Shown: piece by piece, positions 1 to 8,352 of the stretch | How positions within the stretch are numbered: the stretch's first letter is position 1 | Layout: each line of letters begins with the position of its first letter | Source: Microbacterium ulmi | GTDB taxonomy: Bacteria > Actinomycetota > Actinomycetes > Actinomycetales > Microbacteriaceae | DNA: 64,000 nucleotides | Assembly (NCBI RefSeq): GCF_011759705.1 | Contig: NZ_JAAOZF010000002.1 | Span: 186,001 to 250,000, forward strand | Direction: 5' to 3' | Program-made: the position numbers and the translations under genes | Notes under the pieces: generated by a model | The model's database searches: none | Told to the model about the DNA's origin: nothing | The model's input: the letters and a program-made list of their open reading frames with translations, nothing else

Positions 1-56
1 GGAGGGGCGGGAGCGGGGGCGTCGGGCGTCCCCTCGGGGACATTCGCATCACTCAC
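1..56 (-). CDS. 5' end of an unidentified protein gene, truncated by the window edge
   Basis: Only the first 18 codons are visible. They read MSDANVPEGTPDAPAPAP, an acidic then Ala/Pro-rich N-terminus without a membrane segment. The GTG start at 56 is preceded by AAGGAGG at 66-72 with normal spacing, so an in-frame ATG at 74 is less likely. The gene is divergent from the fabG-like gene at 169. The family cannot be identified from so short a piece. Confidence 0.55.
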   Translation of the reverse strand, partial: MSDANVPEGTPDAPAPAP

Positions 57-125
57 GGGCGGGTCCTCCTTCATGCTGTGCTCTCAGCGTCTCAGCGGGG
101 GTGCACCGTGTCAAACGCCCGCCGG

Positions 126-131
126 TAGGCT
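126..131 (+). promoter_or_regulatory. Candidate -10 element for the fabG-like gene
   Basis: TAGGCT, matching the TANNNT consensus seen at many genes in this window. It implies a leader of about 30 bases before the ATG at 169. No clear -35 is visible. Confidence 0.4.
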
Positions 132-168
132 GGTGCGGTTCGCCGTACCAGAGCCCACGGGAGTGCCC

Positions 169-879
169 ATGACCACCGACCGCGTCGTCCTCGTCACCGG
201 CGGAAACCGCGGGATCGGCCGCGCGATCGCCGAGCGCTTCGTCGCCCAGGGATACCGGGTCGCCGTCACGGCGCGCTCGGGCGAGGGCCCCGAGGGGACG
301 CTCACGGTCCGCGCCGACGTGACGGATGCCGCGGCCGTCGACGCCGCGTTCACGGAGGTCGAGCAGAAGCTGGGCCCCGTGGGGATCGTCGTCGCGAACG
401 CCGGTGTCACGAAGGACACGCTGCTGCTGCGCATGACGGAGGACGACTTCGACAGCGTCGTCTCGACGAACCTCGGCGGTGCGTTCCGCGTCGTCAAGCG
501 GGCATCGAAGGGGATGCTGCGCGCGAAGTGGGGCCGCGTCATCCTCATCTCGTCCGTCGTGGGGCTGTACGGGTCGGCGGGGCAGATCAACTACGCGTCG
601 TCGAAGAGCGGCCTCGTGGGCTTCGCCCGCTCGCTCACGCGCGAACTGGGCGGCCGCGGCATCACGGCGAACGTCGTCGCGCCGGGCTTCATCGAGACCG
701 ACATGACGGCGGCTCTGCCGGACGAGACCCAGGCGGAGTACAGGCGCAGCATTCCCGCGGGCCGATTCGCGACTCCCGACGAGGTCGCGGGCGTCGTCGC
801 CTGGATCGCCTCGGACGACGCGGCCTACATCTCGGGCGCCGTCATCCCGGTCGACGGCGGCCTCGGCATGGGTCACTGA
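169..879 (+). CDS. fabG: 3-oxoacyl-ACP reductase-like short-chain dehydrogenase (FabG family)
   Basis: A 236-residue classical SDR. The NAD(P) motif TGGNRGIG is at residues 10-17, NAG at 77-79, and the catalytic set N101, S129, Y142 and K146 is complete. Members of this family reduce 3-oxoacyl-ACP in cytosolic fatty-acid elongation, but many SDRs of this length act on other ketones. The closest gene context (no inhA or acpM next door) does not prove the fatty-acid role. ATG 169 is used because the upstream in-frame extension lacks conserved sequence. It converges on the hydrolase ending at 917. Confidence 0.8.
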   Translation: MTTDRVVLVTGGNRGIGRAIAERFVAQGYRVAVTARSGEGPEGTLTVRADVTDAAAVDAAFTEVEQKLGPVGIVVANAGVTKDTLLLRMTEDDFDSVVSTNLGGAFRVVKRASKGMLRAKWGRVILISSVVGLYGSAGQINYASSKSGLVGFARSLTRELGGRGITANVVAPGFIETDMTAALPDETQAEYRRSIPAGRFATPDEVAGVVAWIASDDAAYISGAVIPVDGGLGMGH

Positions 880-916
880 CGCTCCGCGCGGGCGAACGTC
901 TGGCGACCGCAAGTCC

Positions 917-1609
917 TCAGCGGATCGCCGCGACGATCGCCTGCGCGAGCTCTGCGGGCTTGGAGAACTGGGGCCAGTGACCCGTGCCGAGGTGGACGAC
1001 CTCGGTGTCGGAGATGGCGCCGAACTCGGTCGCCCACGCACTCCACTGCGCGAGCACCTCGGGCAGCGTCTCGGCTGTCAGCCCGCCCGACAGGATCGTG
1101 ACGGGAACGCCGAACCGCCGCGCGTCGTGCAGCGCGAGCGTGTCGGTCGGCACCCTCGCGGGCACGGGCAGCGCGCGCCGAGCCCACAGCGCGCGCACGT
1201 CGGCATCGAGATCGAACACCTCCTCGTCGTCGAACACCTCCCAGCCGGGGAAGGGCACGACCCCGCCCGTCGTGTCGAACTCGGAGATGTCGGCACCGGG
1301 AGCGGGCGGCACGGTGTCGACGAACACGACGCGGGCAACCTTGTCGGGCCGTGCGTCGGCGGCGCCCCACACGACGTTGCCCCCGCCGCTGTGCCCCACG
1401 AGCACGGCCGGAGCAGCGAGCGCATCGAGCTCGCCCACGACGGCGGCCACCCAGTCGGCGATGCCGATCGACCCCGACTCGGATGCCGACGCTCCGACTC
1501 CGGGCATCGTGAGGGGTCTCGGGCGATGCCCTGCGGCTTCGAGCGCGGGGAGGATGTCGTCCCACGACGACGCGTCGAGCCAGAGTCCGGGAACCAGGAT
1601 GACGTCCAT
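917..1609 (-). CDS. Alpha/beta hydrolase
   Basis: A 230-residue cytosolic alpha/beta-hydrolase-fold protein. It starts directly with the first strand (MDVILVPGLW), has the nucleophile elbow GHSGGG with Ser74, and a C-terminal GTGHWPQF supplying the catalytic His near residue 213. It resembles small esterase-like hydrolases; the substrate cannot be told. The ATG at 1609 lies 6 bases after a TAGCGT box, suggesting its own leaderless promoter, although serB ends only 38 bases upstream on the same strand. Confidence 0.8.
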   Translation of the reverse strand: MDVILVPGLWLDASSWDDILPALEAAGHRPRPLTMPGVGASASESGSIGIADWVAAVVGELDALAAPAVLVGHSGGGNVVWGAADARPDKVARVVFVDTVPPAPGADISEFDTTGGVVPFPGWEVFDDEEVFDLDADVRALWARRALPVPARVPTDTLALHDARRFGVPVTILSGGLTAETLPEVLAQWSAWATEFGAISDTEVVHLGTGHWPQFSKPAELAQAIVAAIR

Positions 1610-1615
1610 GACTCG

Positions 1616-1621
1616 ACGCTA
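1616..1621 (-). promoter_or_regulatory. -10 element for the hydrolase at 917-1609
   Basis: TAGCGT on the minus strand, 6 bases before the ATG; predicts a leaderless transcript. Confidence 0.5.
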
Positions 1622-1647
1622 GCCGCGGCATCCGACATCGTCGAGGC

Positions 1648-2286
1648 TCAGGGCAGGAGCGGGATGACCTCGCGCAGATCCACGGGACCGACCACGAGAT
1701 CGGCGTGCGCACGCACCGTCGGCTTGGCGTTGAAGGCGAGGCCGAGGCCCGCGACCTCCATCATGCGGAGGTCGTTCGCGCCGTCGCCGATCGCGATCGT
1801 GCGTGCGAGCGGCACACCGGACGCGGCGGCCCACTCGCGCAGCGAGGCTGCCTTCCCCTGGGCGTCCACGATCTCGCCGTCCACGAGGCCCGTCAGCACG
1901 CCGTCCGAGACGACGAGGCGATTGGCCCTCCAGGTGTCCACGCCGAGGGACGGCGCGATCGTGTCGAGGATCTGGTGGAACCCGCCCGACACGACGCCGA
2001 CCCTTCCGCCGCGCTCATGCACGGCATCCGTCAGCTCGCGCGCTCCGGGAGTCGGCTCGATGCGCGACAGCACCCGGGCGAACGCCGCGACGGGCACCCC
2101 CGCGAGCGCCCGCACGCGGGAGCGCAGGCTCGTCGCGAAGTCGACCTCGCCGCGCATGGCGGCCTCGGTCGCGGCGGCGACCTCGGGGCCGCGTCCCGCC
2201 TCGTCGGCGAGCAGCTCGATGACCTCGTTGCGGATCAGCGTGGAGTCGGCGTCGAGCACGACGAGGAAGCGGGGGGTCGCGAGCAC
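1648..2286 (-). CDS. serB: Phosphoserine phosphatase
   Basis: A 212-residue HAD-superfamily enzyme that hydrolyses O-phosphoserine to serine, the last step of serine synthesis. Motif I is DADST (D12 nucleophile, D14 acid/base), motif II is VVSGGF, and motif III-IV is GDGANDLRM. These and the PTPGAREL region are typical of SerB. The catalytic domain stands alone with no N-terminal ACT domain, as in many short actinobacterial forms. The GTG start follows TAGCGT by 6 bases. Confidence 0.9.
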   Translation of the reverse strand: MLATPRFLVVLDADSTLIRNEVIELLADEAGRGPEVAAATEAAMRGEVDFATSLRSRVRALAGVPVAAFARVLSRIEPTPGARELTDAVHERGGRVGVVSGGFHQILDTIAPSLGVDTWRANRLVVSDGVLTGLVDGEIVDAQGKAASLREWAAASGVPLARTIAIGDGANDLRMMEVAGLGLAFNAKPTVRAHADLVVGPVDLREVIPLLP

Positions 2287-2292
2287 TCCTCT

Positions 2293-2298
2293 ACGCTA
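2293..2298 (-). promoter_or_regulatory. -10 element for serB
   Basis: TAGCGT on the minus strand, 6 bases before the GTG start; a leaderless arrangement. Confidence 0.5.
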
Positions 2299-2392
2299 GC
2301 GGCGCGCCGGGGCATCCCCCGACGGGAGCCGGGCACCCGCCGGCGAGCGTCACCGAGTCCTCGCGGGGACCCGTGATCGGGATCTCGGGCGG

Positions 2393-3634
2393 TCAGTCGA
2401 CGTGCACGCCCTTGCCGACGACTGTGATCCCCGTGTCCGTCACGGTGAACCCGCGCGCGAGGTCGAGCTCGCGGTCGACGCCGACGGTCGCACCCGGCGC
2501 GAGGACGACGTTCTTGTCGAGGATCGCGCGGTGGACGCGGGCCCCGGCGCCGAGGCGCACGTGGTCGAACAGGACCGAGTCCGTGATCGTGGAACCGCCC
2601 CCGGAGAGGGTCCACGGACCGACGACGCTGCGCTCGAGATGCGTGCCGGACAGCACGGAGCCGAGCGACACGATGGAGTCGATCGCATTGCCCATGCGAC
2701 CCACGCCGTCGCGCACGAACTTCGCGGGCGGCGAGTTGACCGTCTGCGAATGGATCGGCCAGTCGGTGTTGTAGAGGTTGAAGATCGGGAGGGTCGAGAT
2801 GAGATCCATGTGGGCGTCGAAGAAGGACTCGATCGTTCCGACGTCGCGCCAGTAGGACCGGTCGCGATCCGTCGAGCCGGGGACGTCGTTGCGCTTCATG
2901 TCGTACACGCCGGCCTCGCCGCGACCGACGAAGTAGGGGATGATGTCGCCGCCCATGTCGTGGTTGGACGTCGGCAGCTCACCGTCGTTCTCGACCGCCT
3001 CGATGAGCGCGTCCGCGCCGAAGATGTAATTGCCCATCGAGGCGAGCACCTCGTGGGGGCTGTCGGCGAGACCCTGCGGGCTCTGCGGCTTCTCGAGGAA
3101 CTCGTCGATCTTGGAGGGGTCCTTCTCGTCCACCGCGATGACGCCGAACTGGTTGGCGAGCGAGATGGGCTGGCGGATGCCGGCGACCGTCGCACGCGCG
3201 CCCGAGTCGATGTGCGCCGAGAGCATCTGGCGGAAGTCCATGCGGTAGACGTGGTCGGCGCCGATGACCACGACGATGTCGGGCTTCTCGTCGTTGATCA
3301 GGTTGAGGCTCTGCAGGATCGCGTCGGCCGATCCCGAGAACCAGCGCTTGCCGAGCCGCTGCTGAGCCGGCACCGACGTCACGTACGAGTCCAGCAGCGC
3401 CGACATGCGCCACGTCTGGGAGATGTGCCTGTCGAGGCTGTGCGACTTGTACTGGGTGAGCACGACGATCTGGCGGAGACCGGAGTTGATGAGGTTGGAG
3501 ATCGCGAAATCGATCAGACGGTACTGGCCGCCGAACGGGACCGCGGGCTTTGCGCGGTCCGCTGTGAGCGGCATGAGACGTTTGCCCTCGCCGCCGGCGA
3601 GGATGATTCCGAAGACCTTCGGCGCTGCAGGCAT
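2393..3634 (-). CDS. glgC: Glucose-1-phosphate adenylyltransferase
   Basis: A 413-residue enzyme making ADP-glucose from glucose-1-phosphate and ATP for glycogen and alpha-glucan synthesis. The N-terminal nucleotidyltransferase domain begins [16 protein letters not shown] and contains KPAVPFGG and the [10 protein letters not shown] motif. The C-terminal part (from about residue 300) is the left-handed beta-helix used for assembly and allosteric control. Full length for the family. It is divergent from glgA across only 46 bases, a typical actinobacterial arrangement. Confidence 0.95.
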   Translation of the reverse strand: MPAAPKVFGIILAGGEGKRLMPLTADRAKPAVPFGGQYRLIDFAISNLINSGLRQIVVLTQYKSHSLDRHISQTWRMSALLDSYVTSVPAQQRLGKRWFSGSADAILQSLNLINDEKPDIVVVIGADHVYRMDFRQMLSAHIDSGARATVAGIRQPISLANQFGVIAVDEKDPSKIDEFLEKPQSPQGLADSPHEVLASMGNYIFGADALIEAVENDGELPTSNHDMGGDIIPYFVGRGEAGVYDMKRNDVPGSTDRDRSYWRDVGTIESFFDAHMDLISTLPIFNLYNTDWPIHSQTVNSPPAKFVRDGVGRMGNAIDSIVSLGSVLSGTHLERSVVGPWTLSGGGSTITDSVLFDHVRLGAGARVHRAILDKNVVLAPGATVGVDRELDLARGFTVTDTGITVVGKGVHVD

Positions 3635-3642
3635 GGCACCAC

Positions 3643-3648
3643 ATTATG
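3643..3648 (-). promoter_or_regulatory. -10 element for glgC
   Basis: CATAAT on the minus strand (5 of 6 to TATAAT), 8 bases before the ATG at 3634; the glgC transcript should be leaderless. Confidence 0.5.
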
Positions 3649-3667
3649 CCGGGTCGAGGGCGTGTAC

Positions 3668-3673
3668 TAGCGT
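3668..3673 (+). promoter_or_regulatory. -10 element for glgA
   Basis: TAGCGT 7 bases before the ATG at 3681; leaderless. The two divergent -10 boxes are only about 20 bases apart, so glgC and glgA transcription probably interfere or are co-regulated. Confidence 0.5.
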
Positions 3674-3680
3674 TCGAGGC

Positions 3681-4874
3681 ATGCGCGTCGACATCATCAC
3701 GAAGGAGTATCCGCCGGAGATCTACGGGGGTGCCGGCGTTCATGTCACCGAGCTCGTGAAGGCGCTGCGCGCTTCGATCGACGTGCAGGTGCGCGCCTTC
3801 GGCGCGGCGCGCGACGAGGACGGCACCACGTCGTACGGCGTGCCGGCCGAGCTGTCGGCGGCCAACGCGGCGGTGCAGACGCTCGGGACGGACCTCGAGA
3901 TCGTGACGGATGTCGCGGGCGCCGACGTCGTGCACAGCCACACCTGGTACGCCAACTTCGCCGGCCACCTCGCGTCGCTGCTGCACGGCATCCCGCACAT
4001 CGTGACGGCGCACTCCCTCGAGCCCCTGCGCCCGTGGAAGGCCGAGCAGCTCGGCGGCGGCTACGCCGTGTCGAGCTGGATCGAGAAGATCGCGTACGAG
4101 GGCGCAGCCGCGGTCGTCGCCGTCAGCGACGGCATGCGCAGGGACATCCTGCGCAGCTACCCGGCACTCGACCCCGACAAGGTGCGCGTCGTCTACAACG
4201 GGATCGACGTGCAGGCGTGGCGGCCCGTGGAGAATCCGGAGCTGCTCGCGCGGCTCGGGATCGATCCCACGAAGCCGTCCGTCGTCTTCGTCGGCCGCAT
4301 CACGCGCCAGAAGGGGCTCCCGTACTTCCTCCGCGCGGCGGAGAAGCTGCCCGCCGGCGTGCAGCTCGTGCTGTGCGCGGGAGCGCCCGACACGCCCCAG
4401 ATCATGCAGGAGGTCCAGGGCCTCGTCCGCGAGCTCCAGCAGTCGCGCGAGGGCGTCGTGTGGATCGACGAGTTCCTTCCGCGCGACTCGCTGTGCGCGA
4501 TCCTGTCGGCCGCGACGACGTTCGTGTGTCCCTCCGTGTACGAGCCCCTCGGCATCGTGAACCTCGAGGCCATGGCGTGCGGCGCCGCCGTCGTCGGGAC
4601 GGCGACGGGGGGGATCCCCGAGGTCGTAGTCGACGGTGTGACCGGCCGGCTCGTGCCGATCGAGCAGGTGCAGGACGGCACGGGCACGCCCATCGACCCG
4701 GAGAGGTTCGTCGACGACCTGGCCCGCATCCTGACCGAGGTCGTCAGCGACCCCGCGAAGGCCGCCGAGTACGGCGCGGCGGGCCGTGCGCGGGCCGCGA
4801 GCGATTTCAGCTGGCAGAAGATCGCGGACGCGACGGCGGCGCTGTACGCGGAGGTCGCCGCCGTGGGCCGATAG
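3681..4874 (+). CDS. glgA: GT4 glycogen synthase / alpha-maltose-1-phosphate synthase
   Basis: A 397-residue GT-B glycosyltransferase. The N-terminus reads ITKEYPPEIYGGAGVHV and the C-terminal domain has GRITRQKG and the EPLGIVNLEAMACG nucleotide-binding region. In actinobacteria the GT4 enzyme next to glgC is often GlgM (Rv1212c type), which joins ADP-glucose to glucose-1-phosphate to give maltose-1-phosphate rather than extending glycogen. The sequence alone does not separate the two roles. The start is fixed by the TAGCGT box and by the conserved first strand. Confidence 0.88.
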   Translation: MRVDIITKEYPPEIYGGAGVHVTELVKALRASIDVQVRAFGAARDEDGTTSYGVPAELSAANAAVQTLGTDLEIVTDVAGADVVHSHTWYANFAGHLASLLHGIPHIVTAHSLEPLRPWKAEQLGGGYAVSSWIEKIAYEGAAAVVAVSDGMRRDILRSYPALDPDKVRVVYNGIDVQAWRPVENPELLARLGIDPTKPSVVFVGRITRQKGLPYFLRAAEKLPAGVQLVLCAGAPDTPQIMQEVQGLVRELQQSREGVVWIDEFLPRDSLCAILSAATTFVCPSVYEPLGIVNLEAMACGAAVVGTATGGIPEVVVDGVTGRLVPIEQVQDGTGTPIDPERFVDDLARILTEVVSDPAKAAEYGAAGRARAASDFSWQKIADATAALYAEVAAVGR

Positions 4875-4877
4875 GCT
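4872..4877 (+). promoter_or_regulatory. -10 element for the ABC ATPase gene
   Basis: TAGGCT, overlapping the end of glgA (stop at 4872-4874), 7 bases before ATG 4885. Confidence 0.45.
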
Positions 4878-4884
4878 GGGCGGC

Positions 4885-5670
4885 ATGCCGCAGGTGCTCC
4901 AGTTCTCCGACGTCGTCGTCCGCAGGAACGCCAGGGACATCGTCGACAGGCTCTCGTGGTCGGTGAGCGACGATGAGCGCTGGGTCATCCTCGGGCCCAA
5001 CGGCGCAGGCAAGACGACTCTCCTTCAGCTGGCCGACACGCTCCTGCATCCGACGTCCGGCGTCGTCGAGATCCTGGGGGAGCGGCTCGGCCGCACCGAC
5101 GTCTTCGAGCTGCGGCCGCGCATCGGCTTCGCGTCGTCGGCGATGGCGCGACGCGTGCCGCCCGAGGAGACCGTGCTCGACGTCGTGCTGACGGCGGCGT
5201 TCTCCGTGCTCGGGCGCTGGAACGAGCACTACGAAGACATCGACGAGCGTCGCGCCCTGCGCGTGCTCGCGCAGTGGAAGCTCGACCACCTCGCCGATCG
5301 CACGTTCGGCACGCTCTCGGACGGCGAGCAGAAGCGCGTGCAGATCGCGCGCGCCGTCATGACCGACCCCGAGATCCTCCTGCTCGACGAGCCGACGGCG
5401 AGCCTCGACCTCGGGGCGCGTGAGGAGCTGCTGGAGCTGCTGGGCGGTTACGCGCAGGCGCCGACGACTCCGGCGATGATCATGGTGACGCACCACGTCG
5501 AGGAGATCCCGGTCGGCTTCACGCATGTCCTGCTCCTGCGCGAAGGCCGTGTCGTCGCTGCGGGGCCGATCGCCGAGACGCTCACGGCCGAGAGCCTCAC
5601 CGAGACGTTCGGGCTGCCGATCCGACTGTCGTCGGAGGATGGCCGCTACGCCGCGCGCGCGACCTCCTGA
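4885..5670 (+). CDS. ABC transporter ATP-binding protein
   Basis: A 261-residue single-domain ATPase. Walker A is GPNGAGKTT near residue 40, the signature is LSDGEQKR, Walker B is ILLLDEPTASLD, and the H-loop lies in VTHHVEE. It resembles the ModF/YlmA-like family of stand-alone ATPases that often sit without a membrane partner in actinobacteria. No permease gene is next to it, so the transported substrate, if any, is unknown. It starts 10 bases after the end of glgA. Confidence 0.88.
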   Translation: MPQVLQFSDVVVRRNARDIVDRLSWSVSDDERWVILGPNGAGKTTLLQLADTLLHPTSGVVEILGERLGRTDVFELRPRIGFASSAMARRVPPEETVLDVVLTAAFSVLGRWNEHYEDIDERRALRVLAQWKLDHLADRTFGTLSDGEQKRVQIARAVMTDPEILLLDEPTASLDLGAREELLELLGGYAQAPTTPAMIMVTHHVEEIPVGFTHVLLLREGRVVAAGPIAETLTAESLTETFGLPIRLSSEDGRYAARATS

Positions 5671-5694
5671 TTCCGCGTCTCGCCCGGAGCCTGA

Positions 5695-5700
5695 TAGAAT
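5695..5700 (+). promoter_or_regulatory. -10 element for rpmE2
   Basis: TAGAAT (5 of 6 to TATAAT). It gives a leader of about 70 bases, long for this genome, where most transcripts look leaderless. Confidence 0.5.
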
Positions 5701-5708
5701 CGCTCTTT

Positions 5709-5756
5709 GGTGCACTCGCACCGCAGACTTTTGACCGTCCTGGCAAAATCCAGGAC
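5709..5756 (+). promoter_or_regulatory. Structured 5' leader of rpmE2 (candidate L31 autoregulatory leader)
   Basis: Two hairpins lie in the leader. The first, 5709-5722, has 5-bp arms GGTGC/GCACC around ACTC. The second, 5737-5756, has perfect 7-bp arms GTCCTGG/CCAGGAC around a 6-base AT-rich loop. The second ends 21 bases before the ATG. Ribosomal-protein leader motifs for L31 have been described in Actinobacteria; this fits that position and size, but the match to the published model was not tested. Confidence 0.55.
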
Positions 5757-5777
5757 ACCACTCCCTAGAGGATCACC

Positions 5778-6038
5778 ATGAAGACTGACATCCACCCCGG
5801 TTACCAGGCCGTCGTGTTCCGCGACCTCGGCTCGGGCGAGACCTTCCTGACCCGTTCGACGGTCACGAGCGACAAGACGATCGAGCTCGACGGCGTCGAG
5901 TACCCCGTCATCGATGTCGAGATCTCGTCGGCGTCGCACCCGTTCTACACGGGCAAGCAGCGCATCATGGACTCGGCCGGTCGTGTCGAGAAATTCAACC
6001 AGCGCTTCAAGAACTTCGGCTCCGGCTCCTCCAAGTAG
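5778..6038 (+). CDS. rpmE2: 50S ribosomal protein L31 type B
   Basis: An 86-residue protein starting [16 protein letters not shown] and ending in the YTGKQR/FNQRF region typical of L31. It has no cysteines, so it is the zinc-independent type B paralogue, which replaces zinc-containing L31 when zinc is scarce in species that have both. The start has GAGG upstream. It is monocistronic, with a leader in front and a terminator behind. Confidence 0.95.
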   Translation: MKTDIHPGYQAVVFRDLGSGETFLTRSTVTSDKTIELDGVEYPVIDVEISSASHPFYTGKQRIMDSAGRVEKFNQRFKNFGSGSSK

Positions 6039-6050
6039 GCTCGCAGCTTC

Positions 6051-6080
6051 CGGAAGGCCTCGCTTCGGCGGGGCCTTCCG
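6051..6080 (+). terminator. Terminator of rpmE2
   Basis: Nine-bp arms CGGAAGGCC (6051-6059) and GGCCTTCCG (6072-6080), with a further 3-bp inner stem closed by a TTCG tetraloop. There is no long T-tract, as is common in actinobacteria. It can also serve the convergent exonuclease gene. Confidence 0.75.
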
Positions 6081-6097
6081 TGCGTGCGCCGTGCGGC

Positions 6098-6814
6098 TCA
6101 GCGGATGGGCCAGCTACCGTCGACGCTGTCGTCGGGATCGAGCCTGCCGATGCGGATGAAGTACTCGGTGAGGCTCTCGGCCTGATCGCGCGCCCAGCCG
6201 ATCTGACGCGTGTGCAGCTCGTGCGCCGTCGCCGGGAGCCACGGCGCGAACCGCTCCGCCAGGGCCTGCGCCACGCGCCCCGCGGCGACCGCGTCTGCCG
6301 AGGCGTCGTGCGCCCCGTCGAGCCGGACGGCGTAGTGCGCCGCGACGACTTCGAGGGTGCGCTTGCCCGGCCGATAGCGGTCGAGTCGCTTGTCGACGAC
6401 GAGCGGGTCGATCACGGGAGAAGGCGCGAGGATCGGCTCGACGCCGTGGCGGAGCGCCTCGTTCTTGAGGAGTGAGAAGTCGTACGGCGCGTTGTAGGCG
6501 ACGACGGGGATGCCGGCATCCAGCAGGGCGCGCAGCGCCGCCACCACCTCCCCGACGACGTCGCGCGCACTCCGCCCCTGTGAGCGAGCGCGGGCGGTCG
6601 TGATGCCGTGCACGGCGGTGGCCCCCTCGGGGATCTCGACGCCCGGGTCGGCGAGCCAGTCGCGGGAGCGGATGACGGAGCCCGCCGCGTCGAGCAGGCC
6701 GACGTGCGCCGTCACGACGCGATCGACCGTGACGTCGACCCCGGTCGTCTCGAGGTCGAAGACGCCGATGACGCGCGTCCACTCCGGCGTGTCGAAGAGC
6801 GGGAGCTGATCCAT
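6098..6814 (-). CDS. DnaQ-like 3'-5' exonuclease
   Basis: A 238-residue DEDDh exonuclease. ExoI is FDLETTG (D20, E22), HGITT follows, ExoII is YNAPYDF, and ExoIII is HDASADAVAAG, giving all five catalytic residues. It matches the stand-alone exonuclease-domain proteins annotated as DNA polymerase III epsilon-like; it is probably a repair or RNA-end exonuclease rather than the replicative proofreader. ATG 6814 is preferred over GTG 6823 because TACCGT sits 7 bases before it. Confidence 0.85.
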   Translation of the reverse strand: MDQLPLFDTPEWTRVIGVFDLETTGVDVTVDRVVTAHVGLLDAAGSVIRSRDWLADPGVEIPEGATAVHGITTARARSQGRSARDVVGEVVAALRALLDAGIPVVAYNAPYDFSLLKNEALRHGVEPILAPSPVIDPLVVDKRLDRYRPGKRTLEVVAAHYAVRLDGAHDASADAVAAGRVAQALAERFAPWLPATAHELHTRQIGWARDQAESLTEYFIRIGRLDPDDSVDGSWPIR

Positions 6815-6821
6815 GCCGCTC

Positions 6822-6827
6822 ACGGTA
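6822..6827 (-). promoter_or_regulatory. -10 element for the exonuclease gene
   Basis: TACCGT on the minus strand, 7 bases before ATG 6814. It overlaps the alternative GTG start at 6823, which argues against that start. Confidence 0.4.
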
Positions 6828-6861
6828 TGCGAGAGCTCGGACGTCCCTCAGAGGCGCTCCG

Positions 6862-6867
6862 TAGACT
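6862..6867 (+). promoter_or_regulatory. -10 element for the hydrolase at 6874
   Basis: TAGACT 6 bases before the ATG; leaderless. Confidence 0.5.
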
Positions 6868-6873
6868 CGACGC

Positions 6874-7773
6874 ATGCCCGTCGCGAACCCCTACGCCGAA
6901 CTGCTCGCCGTCGTCCCCGTCGAGCGACGCGAGGTCGGTGTGCTCGGCGGCACCACGGCGTACTGGGTGTACGGACCGGCGGACGCAGAGACGACGGTCC
7001 TGGCGGTGCACGGGTTCCGCGGAGAGCACCACGGTCTCGAGCCCGTCGTCGCGCAGCTGCCGGAGATCCGGGTCGTCATGCCCGACCTGCCCGGCTTCGG
7101 CGAGACGGCCCCCATCCCCGGCCGCACGCACGATCTCGAGCTGTACGCGCAGTGGCTCACGGCGTTCGCGGTGGAGGTCGCGCCGGGCGCGGTCGTGCTG
7201 GGGCACTCGTTCGGATCGATCGTGGCGTCCGCCGCCGTCGCGGGCGGTCTGCCGACGCCGAGGCTCGTGCTCGTCAACCCGATCGGCGCCCCGGCGCTCG
7301 AGGGGCCGCGCGGCATCCTGACGCGCCTCGCGGTCTTCTACTACTGGGCCGGCGCGAGGCTGCCGCGCGCCGTGGGGGAGGCGCTCCTGCGCAGCCGCGT
7401 CATCGTGCGCGCCATGAGCGTCTCGATGTCGAAGACGAAGGATGCCGGCATCCGTCGCTTCGTGCACGATCAGCACGACACGTACTTCTCGCGCTTCGCC
7501 GACCGCGATGTGCTGCACGACGCGTTCGTGACGAGCGTCTCCCACGACGTGCGCGCCTTCGCACCGAGCATCGCTCAGCCGACGCTGCTGGTCGCCGCGG
7601 TTCAGGACGACATCACCCCCATCGAGGCGGAGCGGCGGCTCGCGACGCTCTTCCCGAGCGCGGAGCTCGTCGAGATCGAGGGCGTGGGGCACCTCATCCA
7701 CTACGAGACGCCCGCGCCCGCCGCGTCCGCGATCAGGCGGTTTCTCGCGCCTTCCGCCGACGGTACGCGTTGA
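6874..7773 (+). CDS. Alpha/beta hydrolase
   Basis: A 299-residue alpha/beta-fold hydrolase. The oxyanion-hole HGFRG motif is near residue 46, the nucleophile elbow GHSFGS has Ser112, the acid lies in the AVQDDITP region, and the catalytic His is in GVGHLIHYE near the C-terminus. No signal peptide. The substrate is unknown; the family includes esterases, epoxide hydrolases and MhpC-like C-C hydrolases. The last 41 bases overlap, tail to tail, the CGNR gene on the other strand. Confidence 0.82.
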   Translation: MPVANPYAELLAVVPVERREVGVLGGTTAYWVYGPADAETTVLAVHGFRGEHHGLEPVVAQLPEIRVVMPDLPGFGETAPIPGRTHDLELYAQWLTAFAVEVAPGAVVLGHSFGSIVASAAVAGGLPTPRLVLVNPIGAPALEGPRGILTRLAVFYYWAGARLPRAVGEALLRSRVIVRAMSVSMSKTKDAGIRRFVHDQHDTYFSRFADRDVLHDAFVTSVSHDVRAFAPSIAQPTLLVAAVQDDITPIEAERRLATLFPSAELVEIEGVGHLIHYETPAPAASAIRRFLAPSADGTR

Positions 7774-8287
7774 CGTTCATGCGGTTGCCGCAGTTGCCGG
7801 TGTCGCAGTAGCGCTTCGACCCGTTGCGCGAGTAGTCGATGTAGACGCTGTCGCAGTCTGACGCCTCGCAGACGCGGACTCGGTCGTACTCGCCGGCGCG
7901 GATGACGTCGACGAACGCCATCGCGGCCTCCACGAGGATGCGCGTCGCCAGCGGAGCGTCGTCGCTCGTCGCATGGACGTGCCAGTCGTATCCGTCGTGC
8001 CGGACGAGCCGGGGCAGCGCGTGGCCGTCGGCGAGCATCTCGTTGACGAGCGGGACGGCGCCGTCGCGGTCGACGTCCCACAGGGCGCGCAGTCGGCGGC
8101 GGATGCCGCGGATCGCGGTGAGCTCGTCCCGATCGCGGCGGATGAGCCCTGTGTACGGATTGGCCGATAGGTAGGCGTCGAGGTCGTCGAGCGTCTCGAG
8201 CCGGTCAGGATCGTCGTACCCGGGCAGCGTGTTGACGAGGTCCGTGGCCGCCATGAGTGAGCGCCGCGTGTCATGAATGAAAACCAC
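7733..8287 (-). CDS. CGNR zinc-finger transcriptional regulator (ABATE-domain family)
   Basis: A 184-residue protein with an N-terminal ABATE-type ligand domain beginning MVFIHDT and a C-terminal zinc finger. The finger is CEASDC followed by YCDTGNCGNR, the diagnostic CGNR, with a basic tail that should bind DNA. GTG 8287 is chosen over ATG 8302 because AGGAG lies 5 bases before it and family members begin M-V-F-x-H-D. Divergent from the EamA transporter across about 65 bases, so it probably controls that gene. Confidence 0.85.
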   Translation of the reverse strand: MVFIHDTRRSLMAATDLVNTLPGYDDPDRLETLDDLDAYLSANPYTGLIRRDRDELTAIRGIRRRLRALWDVDRDGAVPLVNEMLADGHALPRLVRHDGYDWHVHATSDDAPLATRILVEAAMAFVDVIRAGEYDRVRVCEASDCDSVYIDYSRNGSKRYCDTGNCGNRMNVNAYRRRKARETA

Positions 8288-8352
8288 GTTGACTCCTGAC
8301 ATCCGCGTCCATTAGTGTCACCAGTGTAAGCACTTTCGCCCCTGACAGCCGG

